DNA from: an uncultured Mucilaginibacter sp.
GTDB lineage: Bacteria; Bacteroidota; Bacteroidia; Sphingobacteriales; Sphingobacteriaceae
Direction of reading: 5' to 3'
Assembly (NCBI GenBank): GCA_903885865.1
Contig: CAISKH010000680.1
Coordinates: 1-14,795, forward strand
Length of the DNA stretch: 14,795 bases
Below the pieces are notes generated by a model, which saw only the letters and a program-made list of their open reading frames with translations, was not told the DNA's origin and ran no database searches. The translations under genes and the position numbers were made by a program. The stretch's first letter is position 1; the number at the start of each line of letters is the position of its first letter. Below, piece after piece: positions 6,572 through 14,779 of this stretch.

Positions 6572-7954
6572 ATGAAACATCAAACCAACCACAATAAGAT
6601 AAAAATGAAATATATTTTTTTAACAGCTACCTTAATAGGTGCCATAACGTTAGGGGGGTATGCGCAGCAGGCACAAGCGCCCAACTTTAGCCTGGCCGAT
6701 TGTATAAAATATGCCTATGAACACCAGGATTCGGTAAAAAACGCTGGTCTGGATGTGAAAAGCGCCGAGTATAAAATAAAAGAGACTATCGGCACCGGTT
6801 TGCCCCAGGTAAACGGTACAGCATCGTTCCAGGATTTTCTGAAGCCGCCAGCGTCGGTTGGCCCCAACATTTTTGTTACCCCGATAGATCTGAAGGCCCC
6901 GTTGATCCAATTTCCATTTGGGGCTGTTAAGTATAATAATACTTATTCTTTACAGGCAAGCCAGTTGCTGTTCAGCGGCACCTTCCTGGTGGGTTTGGAA
7001 GCTGTTAAAACCTTTAAAGAACTTTCGCAACGCAGCCTGGTGCGGTCGAAAATTGAAACCAATGTTAACGTAACCAAAGCATATTACCAGGTATTGGTAA
7101 GCAATGAACAGATCAAACTGCTGGATGCCAATATTGCCCAGCTAAAACAGCAGCTTGACCAAACTACCCAGCAAAACAAACAAGGTTTTGTTGAAAAAAT
7201 TGATGTTGACCGCCTGGCAGTTCAATATAATAACCTGGTTACCAACAGGGATAACGTTGTCCGTGCCCTGGTATTGAATTATGAAATGCTGAAGTTCCAG
7301 ATGGGAATGCCCATACAACAGGAGATAACCTTAACCGACAAACTGGAGAGTATAAATTTAGACCAGCAGGGTGCACAAAATACTATCGATACCGCATTTT
7401 ATCATAACCGGATAGAATATAAATTATTAGAAACCAACGTACAGCTTAACCGGCTGGATGTAAAAAGCAAAAAAGCGGCTTATCTGCCTACATTCGTTTT
7501 AAACGCTGGTTTTGGTGAGGTATTCCAGGAAAACCAAATGAAATATTTATATAACCATAATTACCCCGACAGTTACATTGGTGTGAGCTTGAATGTTCCG
7601 ATTTTTAATGGCGGGCAGCGAACCAATCAGTTAAGACAGTCAGAGATTAATGTGATAAAAGCACAGAACGATCTTTACAACGTAAAAAACGCGCTTAGTT
7701 TACAGGCAAGCGCCGCGCAGATCATGTTTTATAACAGCATACAATCGCTTAATAACCAAAAACGCAGTCGCGAACTGGCCCAGGATGTTTTAAGGGTGTC
7801 AAAAATTAAATACGCCCAGGGGGTTGGCTCAAGCATTGAAGTTACGCAGGCGCAAACCGAATTGGAAAACGCAGATAATCAATATATACAGGCGCTATAC
7901 AATGCTTTAATAAGCAAAGTAGACCTGGAAAAGGCATACGCACACATTAACTAA
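6572..7954 (+). CDS. TolC family outer-membrane efflux protein
   Basis: Outer-membrane channel of a tripartite efflux pump; trimers form a beta-barrel in the outer membrane and a long alpha-helical tunnel in the periplasm. The product has 460 residues. It carries an N-terminal signal peptide (KYIFLTATLIGAITLGGYA, about 13-31), then two OEP repeats rich in coiled-coil heptads. The first repeat starts at FSLADCIKYAYEHQDSVKNA (from residue 39) and the second near the middle of the protein. VPIFNGGQRTNQLRQSE and AQGVGSSIEVTQAQTELENADNQY are typical TolC motifs of the second repeat. An internal ATG at 6605 gives a 449-residue form starting MKYIFLT, a more ordinary signal peptide with a short n-region, and may be the true start; both starts have similar AT-rich upstream sequence. 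It lies 54 bases after tetR and 28 before the adaptor gene, in one operon. Confidence 0.93.
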   Translation: MKHQTNHNKIKMKYIFLTATLIGAITLGGYAQQAQAPNFSLADCIKYAYEHQDSVKNAGLDVKSAEYKIKETIGTGLPQVNGTASFQDFLKPPASVGPNIFVTPIDLKAPLIQFPFGAVKYNNTYSLQASQLLFSGTFLVGLEAVKTFKELSQRSLVRSKIETNVNVTKAYYQVLVSNEQIKLLDANIAQLKQQLDQTTQQNKQGFVEKIDVDRLAVQYNNLVTNRDNVVRALVLNYEMLKFQMGMPIQQEITLTDKLESINLDQQGAQNTIDTAFYHNRIEYKLLETNVQLNRLDVKSKKAAYLPTFVLNAGFGEVFQENQMKYLYNHNYPDSYIGVSLNVPIFNGGQRTNQLRQSEINVIKAQNDLYNVKNALSLQASAAQIMFYNSIQSLNNQKRSRELAQDVLRVSKIKYAQGVGSSIEVTQAQTELENADNQYIQALYNALISKVDLEKAYAHIN

Positions 7955-7982
7955 ACTCAACTTAACAACTTATACCACAAAA

Positions 7983-9086
7983 ATGAAAAAACTAGTATAC
8001 ATACCAGCCCTGGTGTTTTTGGCCGCATGTTCGCCAAAACCAAAAGATAAAGCAACAGAATTGGCCGACCTTAAAAAGCAGGCTGCCGAAATAAACTCAA
8101 AAATTGCTGCGCTGCAAGGCTCAGCAGGTACCCAGGACTCAACCAAAAGCATTGATGTAAGCGCCTTGCCGGTAAAAGCAGGCAAGTTTACCCATTACGT
8201 TGATATACAGGGTAAAATTGACGCGAAAGATAACGTAATGGCCTATCCGCAGTCGCCGGGTGTAATTACCAGTATTTATATAAAACCCGGTGATCATGTA
8301 CATCGCGGGCAGGTTTTGGTGCAGTTGGATAATAGCGTTTTAAAAGAAAACATATCGCAAGCCGAAACCCAGGCAGCTCTGGCGCATACTTTATTTCAGC
8401 GCCAAAAAAATCTGTGGGACCAAAAAATAGGAACCGAAGTGCAGTATTTACAGGCTCAAACGCAAATGCAAAGTGCTGATAAGCAAATATCCATGCTGCG
8501 CCAACAAGCCGACCTTTACCGTATTACTTCGCCAATTGATGGCAGCATTGATCAGATGGACCTAAAAATGGGTCAGGTAGCGCAGCCAGGCGTTACAGGG
8601 ATACGCATTGTAAATGCCGATAACCTGAAAGTTAAGGCCGATGTTCCTGAATCATACGCGAGCCGCATAAACCAGGGTGATAATGTAAAGGTGGTGGTAC
8701 CTGATGCTAATGACTCATTAACCACAAAACTGACCTTTGTGGCCAAGGTAATCGATCCTACATCACGCAGCTTTGCTATCGAGATCGCTTTACCGTCGAG
8801 AAAAACACTGCGCCCTAATATGACCGCGACGATAAAAATAGCCGACTACAGCAGCAGCAACGCCATCGTTATCCCGCTAAACACGGTTCAAAAATCAGAA
8901 CAGGGCGATTATGTATTTGTTAACGAAAACGGTATAGCCAAACGTAAAAACATTAAAGTTGGCTCAAGCTATGGGGGTTTGTCTGAAATAGTATCGGGCC
9001 TGGCACAAGGCGACCAGGTAATAACTGCCGGCGCCAGCGACCTTGAAGATGGCGACAAAGTAAAAATTATACAGTCTGCTAATTAA
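7983..9086 (+). CDS. Efflux RND transporter periplasmic adaptor subunit (membrane fusion lipoprotein)
   Basis: HlyD/AcrA-type adaptor that joins the RND pump to the TolC-like channel. The 367-residue protein starts with a lipoprotein signal (MKKLVYIPALVFLAAC), with lipobox LAAC and the acylated cysteine at residue 16, so it should be anchored in the inner membrane. Next comes a short charged helix with heptad spacing (about 24-45). Then follow the two half-motifs of the lipoyl domain (VMAYPQSPGVITSIYIKPGDHVHRGQVLVQLD at 85-116, whose key part is KPGDHVHRGQ, and YRITSPIDGSID at 179-190) around an alpha-helical hairpin (about 118-178). The beta-barrel and membrane-proximal domains (about 215-367) include LRPNMTATI. 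All domains of a normal adaptor are present. It lies 24 bases before the pump gene. The Lgt-family gene upstream in the window could be relevant to lipidation, but such enzymes act cell-wide. Confidence 0.94.
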   Translation: MKKLVYIPALVFLAACSPKPKDKATELADLKKQAAEINSKIAALQGSAGTQDSTKSIDVSALPVKAGKFTHYVDIQGKIDAKDNVMAYPQSPGVITSIYIKPGDHVHRGQVLVQLDNSVLKENISQAETQAALAHTLFQRQKNLWDQKIGTEVQYLQAQTQMQSADKQISMLRQQADLYRITSPIDGSIDQMDLKMGQVAQPGVTGIRIVNADNLKVKADVPESYASRINQGDNVKVVVPDANDSLTTKLTFVAKVIDPTSRSFAIEIALPSRKTLRPNMTATIKIADYSSSNAIVIPLNTVQKSEQGDYVFVNENGIAKRKNIKVGSSYGGLSEIVSGLAQGDQVITAGASDLEDGDKVKIIQSAN

Positions 9087-9110
9087 TCACACTAAAAAAT
9101 TTGATCTACA

Positions 9111-12100
9111 ATGAAAGATCTGAATAAAGAATTTAAACCGGCAAGCTGGGCAATTGAGAATAAAACGGCAGTATACGCACTGGTGTTTTTTATAACCGTA
9201 TTGGGCCTTATCAGCTATAATAATTTGCCGAAGGAGAATTTCCCCGATATTACTATTCCTAAAATATATGTATCCACCTTATTTAAAGGGGCCTCGCCGC
9301 AGAATGTGGAAATATTGGTAACCAAGCAGTTAGAAAAACAACTAAAGTCGCTTAAAGGTTTAAAAAAGGTAACGTCAAATTCTTATCAAAGCGTTTCATT
9401 GATAGTTGCTGAATTTAACGCCAACGTTGATATTAGGGAGGCCAAACAGGAAGTAAAGGATGCTGTTGATAAAGCAAAGCCCGACCTTCCGCAGGGCGAC
9501 GACAACCTGAAAGAAACGGCGGTATCAGATATAAATGTATCCGACCTTCCTATTCTGTATGTTAATATTTCGGGCGATTATGATCTAAAAAAATTAAAGG
9601 AATATGCCGATAATTTGAAGGATGATATCGAAAGTTTACGGGAAATATCAAAAGTTGACGAGGTTGGGGCGTTAAAGCCAGAGATACAGATCAACGTGGA
9701 TATGAATAAAATGGCCGCTGCCGAGGTTAGCTTTGGCGATATTATACAGGCCGTAGGCACCGAAAACGTTATCGCTTCGGCAGGTACAGTTAAAATTGAT
9801 GGTGTACAGCGCACCATTGATATTAAACAGGATTTTAAAAATGCCGATCAGGTAGCCGCGATGGTTATCCGCAACCCTAAAGGGCAATCCATATATCTGC
9901 ATGATATTGCCGAAGTAAAGGATGCCTTCCAGGATCAGGAAAGCTATGCCCGCTTATATGGTAAAAATGTAATTACTTTAAACATATCAAAAAGAACGGG
10001 TGAAAACCTGATACAGGCGTCAGACAAGATAAAGGCGCTGGTGGCGCAAAAACAAAAAACCGTTTTCCCGAAAGGTTTAAATATTACCATTACCGGCGAT
10101 CAGTCTGATAAAACGCGTACCACACTGCATGACCTTATCAACACTATTATTATAGGTTTTATATTGGTTACTGTTATCCTGATGTTTTTTATGGGGGTAA
10201 GTAACGCAGTGTTTGTGGCACTTTCAGTGCCATTGTCTTGTTTTATTGCGTTTTTAGTGATGCCGTGGATTGGGTTTACGTTGAATATGATCGTATTATT
10301 CTCCTTCCTGTTAGCATTGGGTATAGTGGTTGATGATGCTATTGTGGTTATAGAGAATACGCACCGTATTTTTAATAATGGTGCTGTACCTATTAAACAG
10401 GCAGCCAAAATTGCTACCGGCGAGGTTTTCCTGCCGGTATTTTCGGGCACAATGACTACCCTTGCACCATTTATTCCGCTGGCATTCTGGAATAGTTTGA
10501 TAGGTCACTTCATGTTCTTTTTACCTATTACACTCATCATTACTTTATTAGCTTCATTGTTGGTAGCTTATATTATTAACCCGGTATTCGCGGTTGATTT
10601 TATGAAACCCCATCATGAAGGCGAGCACGACAACCCTAAATTTACGCGCCCGGTTATCATAACTGTAATTGTATTTGCTGTATTGGCTGCGCTCAGTTAC
10701 CTCATCAATGTTGGTATCGGTAACCTTGTAGTGTTTGTAACCTTTTTATACCTGCTAAACCATTTTGTTTTGCTAAGAGTTATTGATGCGTTTCAGAAAA
10801 AATTATGGCCCAGGTTCCAGAATTGGTATGCCAAATGGCTCGAACGCGCAGTTAAGCGCCCTTGGCAGGTTTTGATGGGCCTGATGGTGTTGTTTTTTTT
10901 TACCATAGGTTTTATGATAGCGCGGTCGCCAAAAGTAGAGTTTTTCCCGTCAAGCGATCCAAACTTTGTATATGTTTACCTGACGTTGCCGATAGGTACC
11001 GACCAGGTGTATACCAACAAGATAACCAAAGAACTGGAAGACCGTGTTACTAAAGTAGTTCAACCCGATACAGGTATTATTTCATCTATTATTTCTAACG
11101 TATCGGTGGGGGTGACTGATCCGCAGGACGAGGACCAGGGAACCTATTTTAACCGGGGTAAGGTTACGGTTGCTTTTGTTGAATTTGGAAAAAGGAATGG
11201 CAAAAGCACCAAAGTTGTTATGGAAAACATACGGAGGGTGGTTAGGGGTATTCCGGGAGCACAGGTAGCCGTGAACCAGGAAGCAAGCGGGCCGCCAACC
11301 CAGAAACCTATAAGCATTGAATTAGCCGGCGATAACCTGGACTCGCTTGTTCATACAGCGAGCCGACTAAAGAATTATCTAGCCCAACAGGTACAAGGTA
11401 TTGAAGATCTTCGAGCCGACGTAGAGAGCGACAAACCAGAAATAGTATTCGATATTGACCGGGAACGCGCCAACCGTGAAGGTATAAGTAGTAACCAGAT
11501 CACACAATCTTTAGGTGCCGCTATCTATGGGGCCAAATCTGCCGATTTCAGGAATACCAAAGAAGATGATTACCCTATAACTGTACGTGCCGAAGCTGAC
11601 CAGCGTAATGATATTGATGCCATACGCAATATGAAGCTAACTTACCGGGATATGGCAAGCGGCGGTGCAATAAGGCAGGTACCAATTTCCGCGTTTTCCG
11701 ATGTGCGGTTCACCAATACCTATGCCAATATTAAACATAAACAGCAAAAGCGGGTACTTACCTTGACGTCAAACGTGCTGGGTGGTTATAATACCAACGA
11801 AGTGAACGCCAATATAGCACAGGCCACTAAAAACTTTAAATTGCCTTTAGGTACTTCGGTAAGGTTTGGCGGCGAACAGGAAGACCAGCAGGAAGCGGCC
11901 AGTTTCCTGGGATCGGCATTGTTGACCGCGTTTATAATGATACTGGTTATATTAATGATGCAGTTTAACTCAATTGGTAAAACACTGATCATTTTAAGTG
12001 AAATATTCTTCAGTATTATAGGGGTATTATTAGGCGTAACGCTTTGCGGTATGACCATATCCATCGTAATGACGGGGATCGGTATCATAGCGTTAGCGGG

Positions 12101-12503
12101 GGTAGTAGTACGTAACGGTATATTGCTGGTAGAGTTTACCGACCTGTTAATGGAGCAGGGCGCAACCATACATGACGCGGTTGTTGAAGCAGCCCGTACC
12201 CGTATGACACCGGTATTGTTAACAGCTACAGCGGCTATATTAGGCTTGGTGCCATTAGCGGTAGGCTTTAATATTGATTTTGTGGGCCTGTTCACTTCGT
12301 TTAAACCACATATTTACTTTGGCGGCGATAATGTTGCTTTCTGGGGGCCATTATCATGGACAATGATATTTGGTTTGGGTTTTGCAACCATAATTACCCT
12401 CATACTGGTACCGTGTATGTACCTGATCCGTTACCGAATAAAATCAAGGTTCAGGAAAAACAAGAAAGAAATACATGCAGCGCCCGAAATGGTTGTTGTA
12501 TAA
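9111..12503 (+). CDS. Efflux RND transporter permease subunit (HAE/AcrB-like)
   Basis: Inner-membrane proton-driven pump of the tripartite system; homotrimers take up substrate from the periplasm or membrane. The 1130-residue protein has the duplicated RND plan: helix 1, a large periplasmic loop (about 45-335), helices 2-6, the second half-repeat, and helices 8-12 near the C-terminus. The proton-relay aspartates are present in GIVVDDAIVVIEN (D408, D409). The lysine equivalent to AcrB K940 is an arginine, in VVRNGILLVEF (R1001). It is longer than AcrB (1049) through two insertions: about residues 498-560 between helices 6 and 7, with a histidine/glutamate-rich stretch and two extra hydrophobic segments (515-535 and 536-559), and about 1054-1084 between helices 11 and 12. 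The substrate cannot be told; HAE (drugs, bile-like compounds) is favoured over the heavy-metal CzcA class. Last gene of the operon, followed by a terminator. Confidence 0.95.
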   Translation: MKDLNKEFKPASWAIENKTAVYALVFFITVLGLISYNNLPKENFPDITIPKIYVSTLFKGASPQNVEILVTKQLEKQLKSLKGLKKVTSNSYQSVSLIVAEFNANVDIREAKQEVKDAVDKAKPDLPQGDDNLKETAVSDINVSDLPILYVNISGDYDLKKLKEYADNLKDDIESLREISKVDEVGALKPEIQINVDMNKMAAAEVSFGDIIQAVGTENVIASAGTVKIDGVQRTIDIKQDFKNADQVAAMVIRNPKGQSIYLHDIAEVKDAFQDQESYARLYGKNVITLNISKRTGENLIQASDKIKALVAQKQKTVFPKGLNITITGDQSDKTRTTLHDLINTIIIGFILVTVILMFFMGVSNAVFVALSVPLSCFIAFLVMPWIGFTLNMIVLFSFLLALGIVVDDAIVVIENTHRIFNNGAVPIKQAAKIATGEVFLPVFSGTMTTLAPFIPLAFWNSLIGHFMFFLPITLIITLLASLLVAYIINPVFAVDFMKPHHEGEHDNPKFTRPVIITVIVFAVLAALSYLINVGIGNLVVFVTFLYLLNHFVLLRVIDAFQKKLWPRFQNWYAKWLERAVKRPWQVLMGLMVLFFFTIGFMIARSPKVEFFPSSDPNFVYVYLTLPIGTDQVYTNKITKELEDRVTKVVQPDTGIISSIISNVSVGVTDPQDEDQGTYFNRGKVTVAFVEFGKRNGKSTKVVMENIRRVVRGIPGAQVAVNQEASGPPTQKPISIELAGDNLDSLVHTASRLKNYLAQQVQGIEDLRADVESDKPEIVFDIDRERANREGISSNQITQSLGAAIYGAKSADFRNTKEDDYPITVRAEADQRNDIDAIRNMKLTYRDMASGGAIRQVPISAFSDVRFTNTYANIKHKQQKRVLTLTSNVLGGYNTNEVNANIAQATKNFKLPLGTSVRFGGEQEDQQEAASFLGSALLTAFIMILVILMMQFNSIGKTLIILSEIFFSIIGVLLGVTLCGMTISIVMTGIGIIALAGVVVRNGILLVEFTDLLMEQGATIHDAVVEAARTRMTPVLLTATAAILGLVPLAVGFNIDFVGLFTSFKPHIYFGGDNVAFWGPLSWTMIFGLGFATIITLILVPCMYLIRYRIKSRFRKNKKEIHAAPEMVVV

Positions 12504-12526
12504 TTAAATATCGGATACCGAACCCC

Positions 12527-12572
12527 AAAAATCGAATGAAGAAAGTATATACGCTTCCATCATTCGATTTTT
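12527..12572 (+). terminator. Intrinsic terminator of the efflux operon
   Basis: A perfect 13-bp stem (12527-12539 with 12560-12572, core ATCGAATGA/TCATTCGAT) ends in a run of T and is followed by the T-rich CTATTTTATT. It begins 24 bases after the RND stop codon. The 20-base loop contains a competing GAAG/CTTC pair. A/T symmetry means it could also act on the opposite strand. Confidence 0.8.
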
Positions 12573-12623
12573 CTATTTTATTACCTGCATCTTAATCCAA
12601 ACCTAATCTAAATGTAATTTATG

Positions 12624-12637
12624 TATCAATTTTGATA
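12624..12637. promoter_or_regulatory. 14-bp palindrome upstream of the second tetR gene
   Basis: TATCAA and TTGATA form a perfect inverted repeat with a two-base centre in the 226-base gap between the RND gene and the second tetR. The half-site TTGATA recurs at 12684-12689 inside the second palindrome nearer the gene, which suggests a shared binding protein; the site is short and AT-rich. Confidence 0.3.
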
Positions 12638-12682
12638 GGTTAAGCACTTGCAGGCCAGTTATAAAGCTGATATTGTAGAATT

Positions 12683-12713
12683 TTTGATAATTTTGTTAAA
12701 ATAGTCAGTTTTG
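12683..12713 (+). promoter_or_regulatory. Putative promoter and overlapping operator of the second tetR gene
   Basis: TTTG (12683-12686), 19 bases, then CAGTTTTG (12706-12713) resembles the Bacteroidota promoter with one mismatch in the -7 element (C for T) and the same spacing as the first tetR promoter. An alternative exact -7 match, TAATTTTG, is at 12688-12695 but lacks a -33 element. An imperfect 23-bp palindrome spans 12685-12707: arms TGATAATTTT and AAAATAGTCA, 8 of 10 positions pairing around GTT. Lying in the spacer, it is a plausible autorepression operator. Confidence 0.45.
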
Positions 12714-12729
12714 CAGTAAACAATCTACA

Positions 12730-13347
12730 ATGAGTTCGGGAAGCGATCAGCAGGATATAAAAAGGGAGAAGATATTAGAGGCAGCCTATCAGCGTTTCTT
12801 ACATTATGGTTACTCCAAAACAACCATGAATGAAATAGCGGGTGACCTGTCGCTCTCCAAAGCCTTGCTATACTATTATTTCCCTGATAAAAGCCAGCTA
12901 TATACCGCCGTAATGCGTAAACTGGCCGGCGAATACCTGGACAAACTACAGAATAAACTCAATAAATTTACTGATCTTAAAGAGGCCTTTGTATCGCAGA
13001 TAAACACACAGCATGATTTTATTGTTAAAAATTATAATTTTTTTGATTTTTTCAGGCTGAACGAGCAAAACCTTCCCGATACCATCTGGGAAATAATAAC
13101 AGAGATACACCAGGCAGAAATGGTATTGTTAAGCGCCGCTATTCAATTGGAAGCGGAAAAGGGCCGGATAAAACCCGTTAACAACCCTGGTGAAATTGTC
13201 GACCTGCTGCTTTATGCGTTACACGGCGTAAGGGTAAGCGCGGTATCGCATAAAAAAGTAATGTTCCCCCAAAAAGAACACCTTGATGAAATACATGCCA
13301 AGCGCCTGCTGCTGGTTGATATTTTTGTAAAAGGTTTAATGTATTAA
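12730..13347 (+). CDS. TetR/AcrR family transcriptional regulator
   Basis: A 205-residue TetR-type DNA-binding protein. The N-terminal domain (about residues 10-60) has the helix-turn-helix TTMNEIAGDLSLSKALLYYY at 31-50 followed by FPDKSQLY, a standard family motif. The rest is the variable ligand domain, and includes an aromatic, asparagine-rich stretch (NYNFFDFFRLNEQN at 101-114). It differs clearly from the TetR at 5897-6517 and is separated from the RND gene by a strong terminator and its own promoter, so it is an independent unit. Its target is not evident: it may repress itself through the palindrome before its start, and possibly the efflux genes next door. No enzyme or transporter gene follows it on the same strand. 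Confidence 0.88.
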   Translation: MSSGSDQQDIKREKILEAAYQRFLHYGYSKTTMNEIAGDLSLSKALLYYYFPDKSQLYTAVMRKLAGEYLDKLQNKLNKFTDLKEAFVSQINTQHDFIVKNYNFFDFFRLNEQNLPDTIWEIITEIHQAEMVLLSAAIQLEAEKGRIKPVNNPGEIVDLLLYALHGVRVSAVSHKKVMFPQKEHLDEIHAKRLLLVDIFVKGLMY

Positions 13348-13424
13348 CGCTCGGTTAATTACTGTCACCCTGCCGTAAAAAACAACTGTTTATAACCCTA
13401 TCAACTAACTTATTAATACTTTTG

Positions 13425-13439
13425 ACTAAAATATTTAGT
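13425..13439. promoter_or_regulatory. Palindrome in the gap after the second tetR gene
   Basis: ACTAAA and TTTAGT form a perfect inverted repeat around ATA, inside TTTTGACTAAA...TTTAGTTATACT. The left side TGACTA also occurs, on the other strand, at 12702-12707 in the palindrome before the second tetR gene, so it could be another site for that regulator, although the spacing between half-sites differs (7 against 11 bases). Confidence 0.3.
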
Positions 13440-13495
13440 TATACTATTTATTAAAGATACTTCTGAAGTTAAGAGGTGATTGTTTTAGAGTGATT

Positions 13496-13528
13496 AAGCA
13501 GGCCGGGAGCATTTTCGGCCTGCTTTTT
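13496..13528 (+). terminator. Strong intrinsic terminator between convergent genes
   Basis: AAGCAGGCCG (13496-13505) pairs perfectly with CGGCCTGCTT (13516-13525) around a ten-base loop, followed by a T run ending at 13528. It is GC-rich and ends on the plus strand. It lies 149 bases after the tetR stop and 10 bases past the 3' end of the convergent membrane-protein gene, for which the hairpin may also serve, but without a good T-tract on that side. Confidence 0.85.
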
Positions 13529-13537
13529 ATTTGTGCA

Positions 13538-14779
13538 TCATCCAAAAAACAGGTACGAAATTAAAATAGCTGTAACAATTCCAAAAAAATCGGCTATTAG
13601 CATAGCCGGTAAAGCATAACGTGTTTTTTTAATGTTCACCGCGCCAAAGTAAAGCGCTAAAATATAAAACGTTGTATCGGCGCTACCATATAATACGCTT
13701 GACAAGTGCCCGATAAAACTATCGGGGCCAAAGGTTCTTAAATTATCAAGCATCATAGCCCGTGCGCCCGAAGCGCTTAAGGGCCGTAAAAAAGCGATGG
13801 GTAAAACATCGGTGAAGCGGGTGTCTATATTATGAAAATAACTAAACACCCATTTAAATGCCTCGCCCATATAAGTTAACGCGCCGCATGTTCTGAACAA
13901 ACTTACTGCAACCAGCAACCCCACCAGGTAGGGAATGATCTTTACAGATACCTCAAAACCCTCTTTTGCACCCTCAATAAAAGCTTCAAATACATTTATT
14001 TTTTTACGCATCCCACCTACAATAAATATCACAGGGATAATAATATAAACCATATTGCTGAATATGGTTGAAAATGAACTTATCTGCGCTTTGCTTAAAT
14101 ACAGGGTAAAATATACAACCAACAGCCCGATACAACCGGTTAGGCCGGCCAGCCAGGTTAATACAACCTTGTCAAAAAGATTTATTTTTTGCTTTATGCT
14201 CACTACTATCAAACCCGCAAGGGTGGCCACATAAGTTGCTATAATGCAGGGCAAAAAAATGTCGGTAGGGTCTTTTGAATGATAAATGGCCCGCTGCGCG
14301 ATAATGGAGATGGGTAAAATGGTTAAACCGGAAGCATGCAGCACGGTAAACATGATCTGCGCGTTTGATGCGGTATCTTTCTCTTTATTCAATTCCTGTA
14401 AACCATTCATTGCTTTTAATCCAAAAGGAGTAGCGGCATTATCAAGGCCCAGGAAATTGGCTGAAAAATTTAATATCATTTGCCCAACCGCCGGGTGGTC
14501 TTTGGGCACTTCTGGAAAAAGACGGTTGAAAAACGGCCCTACAATCCGTGAAAGAAAATTGATGGCCCCTGCTTTTTCACCTATTTTCATGATACCTAAC
14601 CATAACGACATGATACCAACTAACGGAAGGGCGATATCCATAACTGCCGACTTGCTTGTGTCGAGGGTCCCTTCGGCCATTAACCTGAATATTTCGGTAT
14701 CGCCAAAAAATATCAGTTTAACAAGGCCGATAGTAAAGGCGATCAGGAAAAAAAATATCCAGATATAATTTAATGCCAT
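13538..14779 (-). CDS. Nucleoside recognition domain / spore maturation (SpmA-SpmB fusion) membrane protein
   Basis: A 413-residue polytopic membrane protein made of two nucleoside-recognition (Gate) domains. The first (about residues 1-195) is SpmA-like, with NFSANFLGLDNAATPFG at 104-120 and HASGLTILP at 148-156. The second (about 235-413) is SpmB-like, with GAKEGFEVSVKIIPYLVG at 270-287, FLRPLSASGARAM at 330-342 and GSADTTFYILALYFGA at 365-380. In Bacillus SpmA and SpmB are separate proteins that help dehydrate the spore core. In non-spore-forming Bacteroidota the fused protein is widespread in my recollection, with no settled role; transport of a small solute or ion is a reasonable guess. 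Start ATG 14777-14779 begins a membrane segment directly (MALNYIWIFFFLIAF). Only 16 bases lie upstream in the window, so its promoter is not visible. Confidence 0.88.
   Translation of the reverse strand: MALNYIWIFFFLIAFTIGLVKLIFFGDTEIFRLMAEGTLDTSKSAVMDIALPLVGIMSLWLGIMKIGEKAGAINFLSRIVGPFFNRLFPEVPKDHPAVGQMILNFSANFLGLDNAATPFGLKAMNGLQELNKEKDTASNAQIMFTVLHASGLTILPISIIAQRAIYHSKDPTDIFLPCIIATYVATLAGLIVVSIKQKINLFDKVVLTWLAGLTGCIGLLVVYFTLYLSKAQISSFSTIFSNMVYIIIPVIFIVGGMRKKINVFEAFIEGAKEGFEVSVKIIPYLVGLLVAVSLFRTCGALTYMGEAFKWVFSYFHNIDTRFTDVLPIAFLRPLSASGARAMMLDNLRTFGPDSFIGHLSSVLYGSADTTFYILALYFGAVNIKKTRYALPAMLIADFFGIVTAILISYLFFG

Noticed and set aside
11786..12295. 169-codon open frame on the minus strand inside the RND gene
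   Set aside because: Ser/Thr/Ile/Asn-rich antisense shadow of a clear coding region, with no domain or own regulatory signals.
12356..12595. 79-codon open frame spanning the end of the RND gene and its terminator
   Set aside because: It reads an alternative frame of the pump's last helix and runs through the terminator hairpin.
14286..14768. 160-codon open frame on the plus strand opposite the SpmA-SpmB gene
   Set aside because: Antisense shadow; composition is low-quality and the minus-strand protein has clear family motifs.
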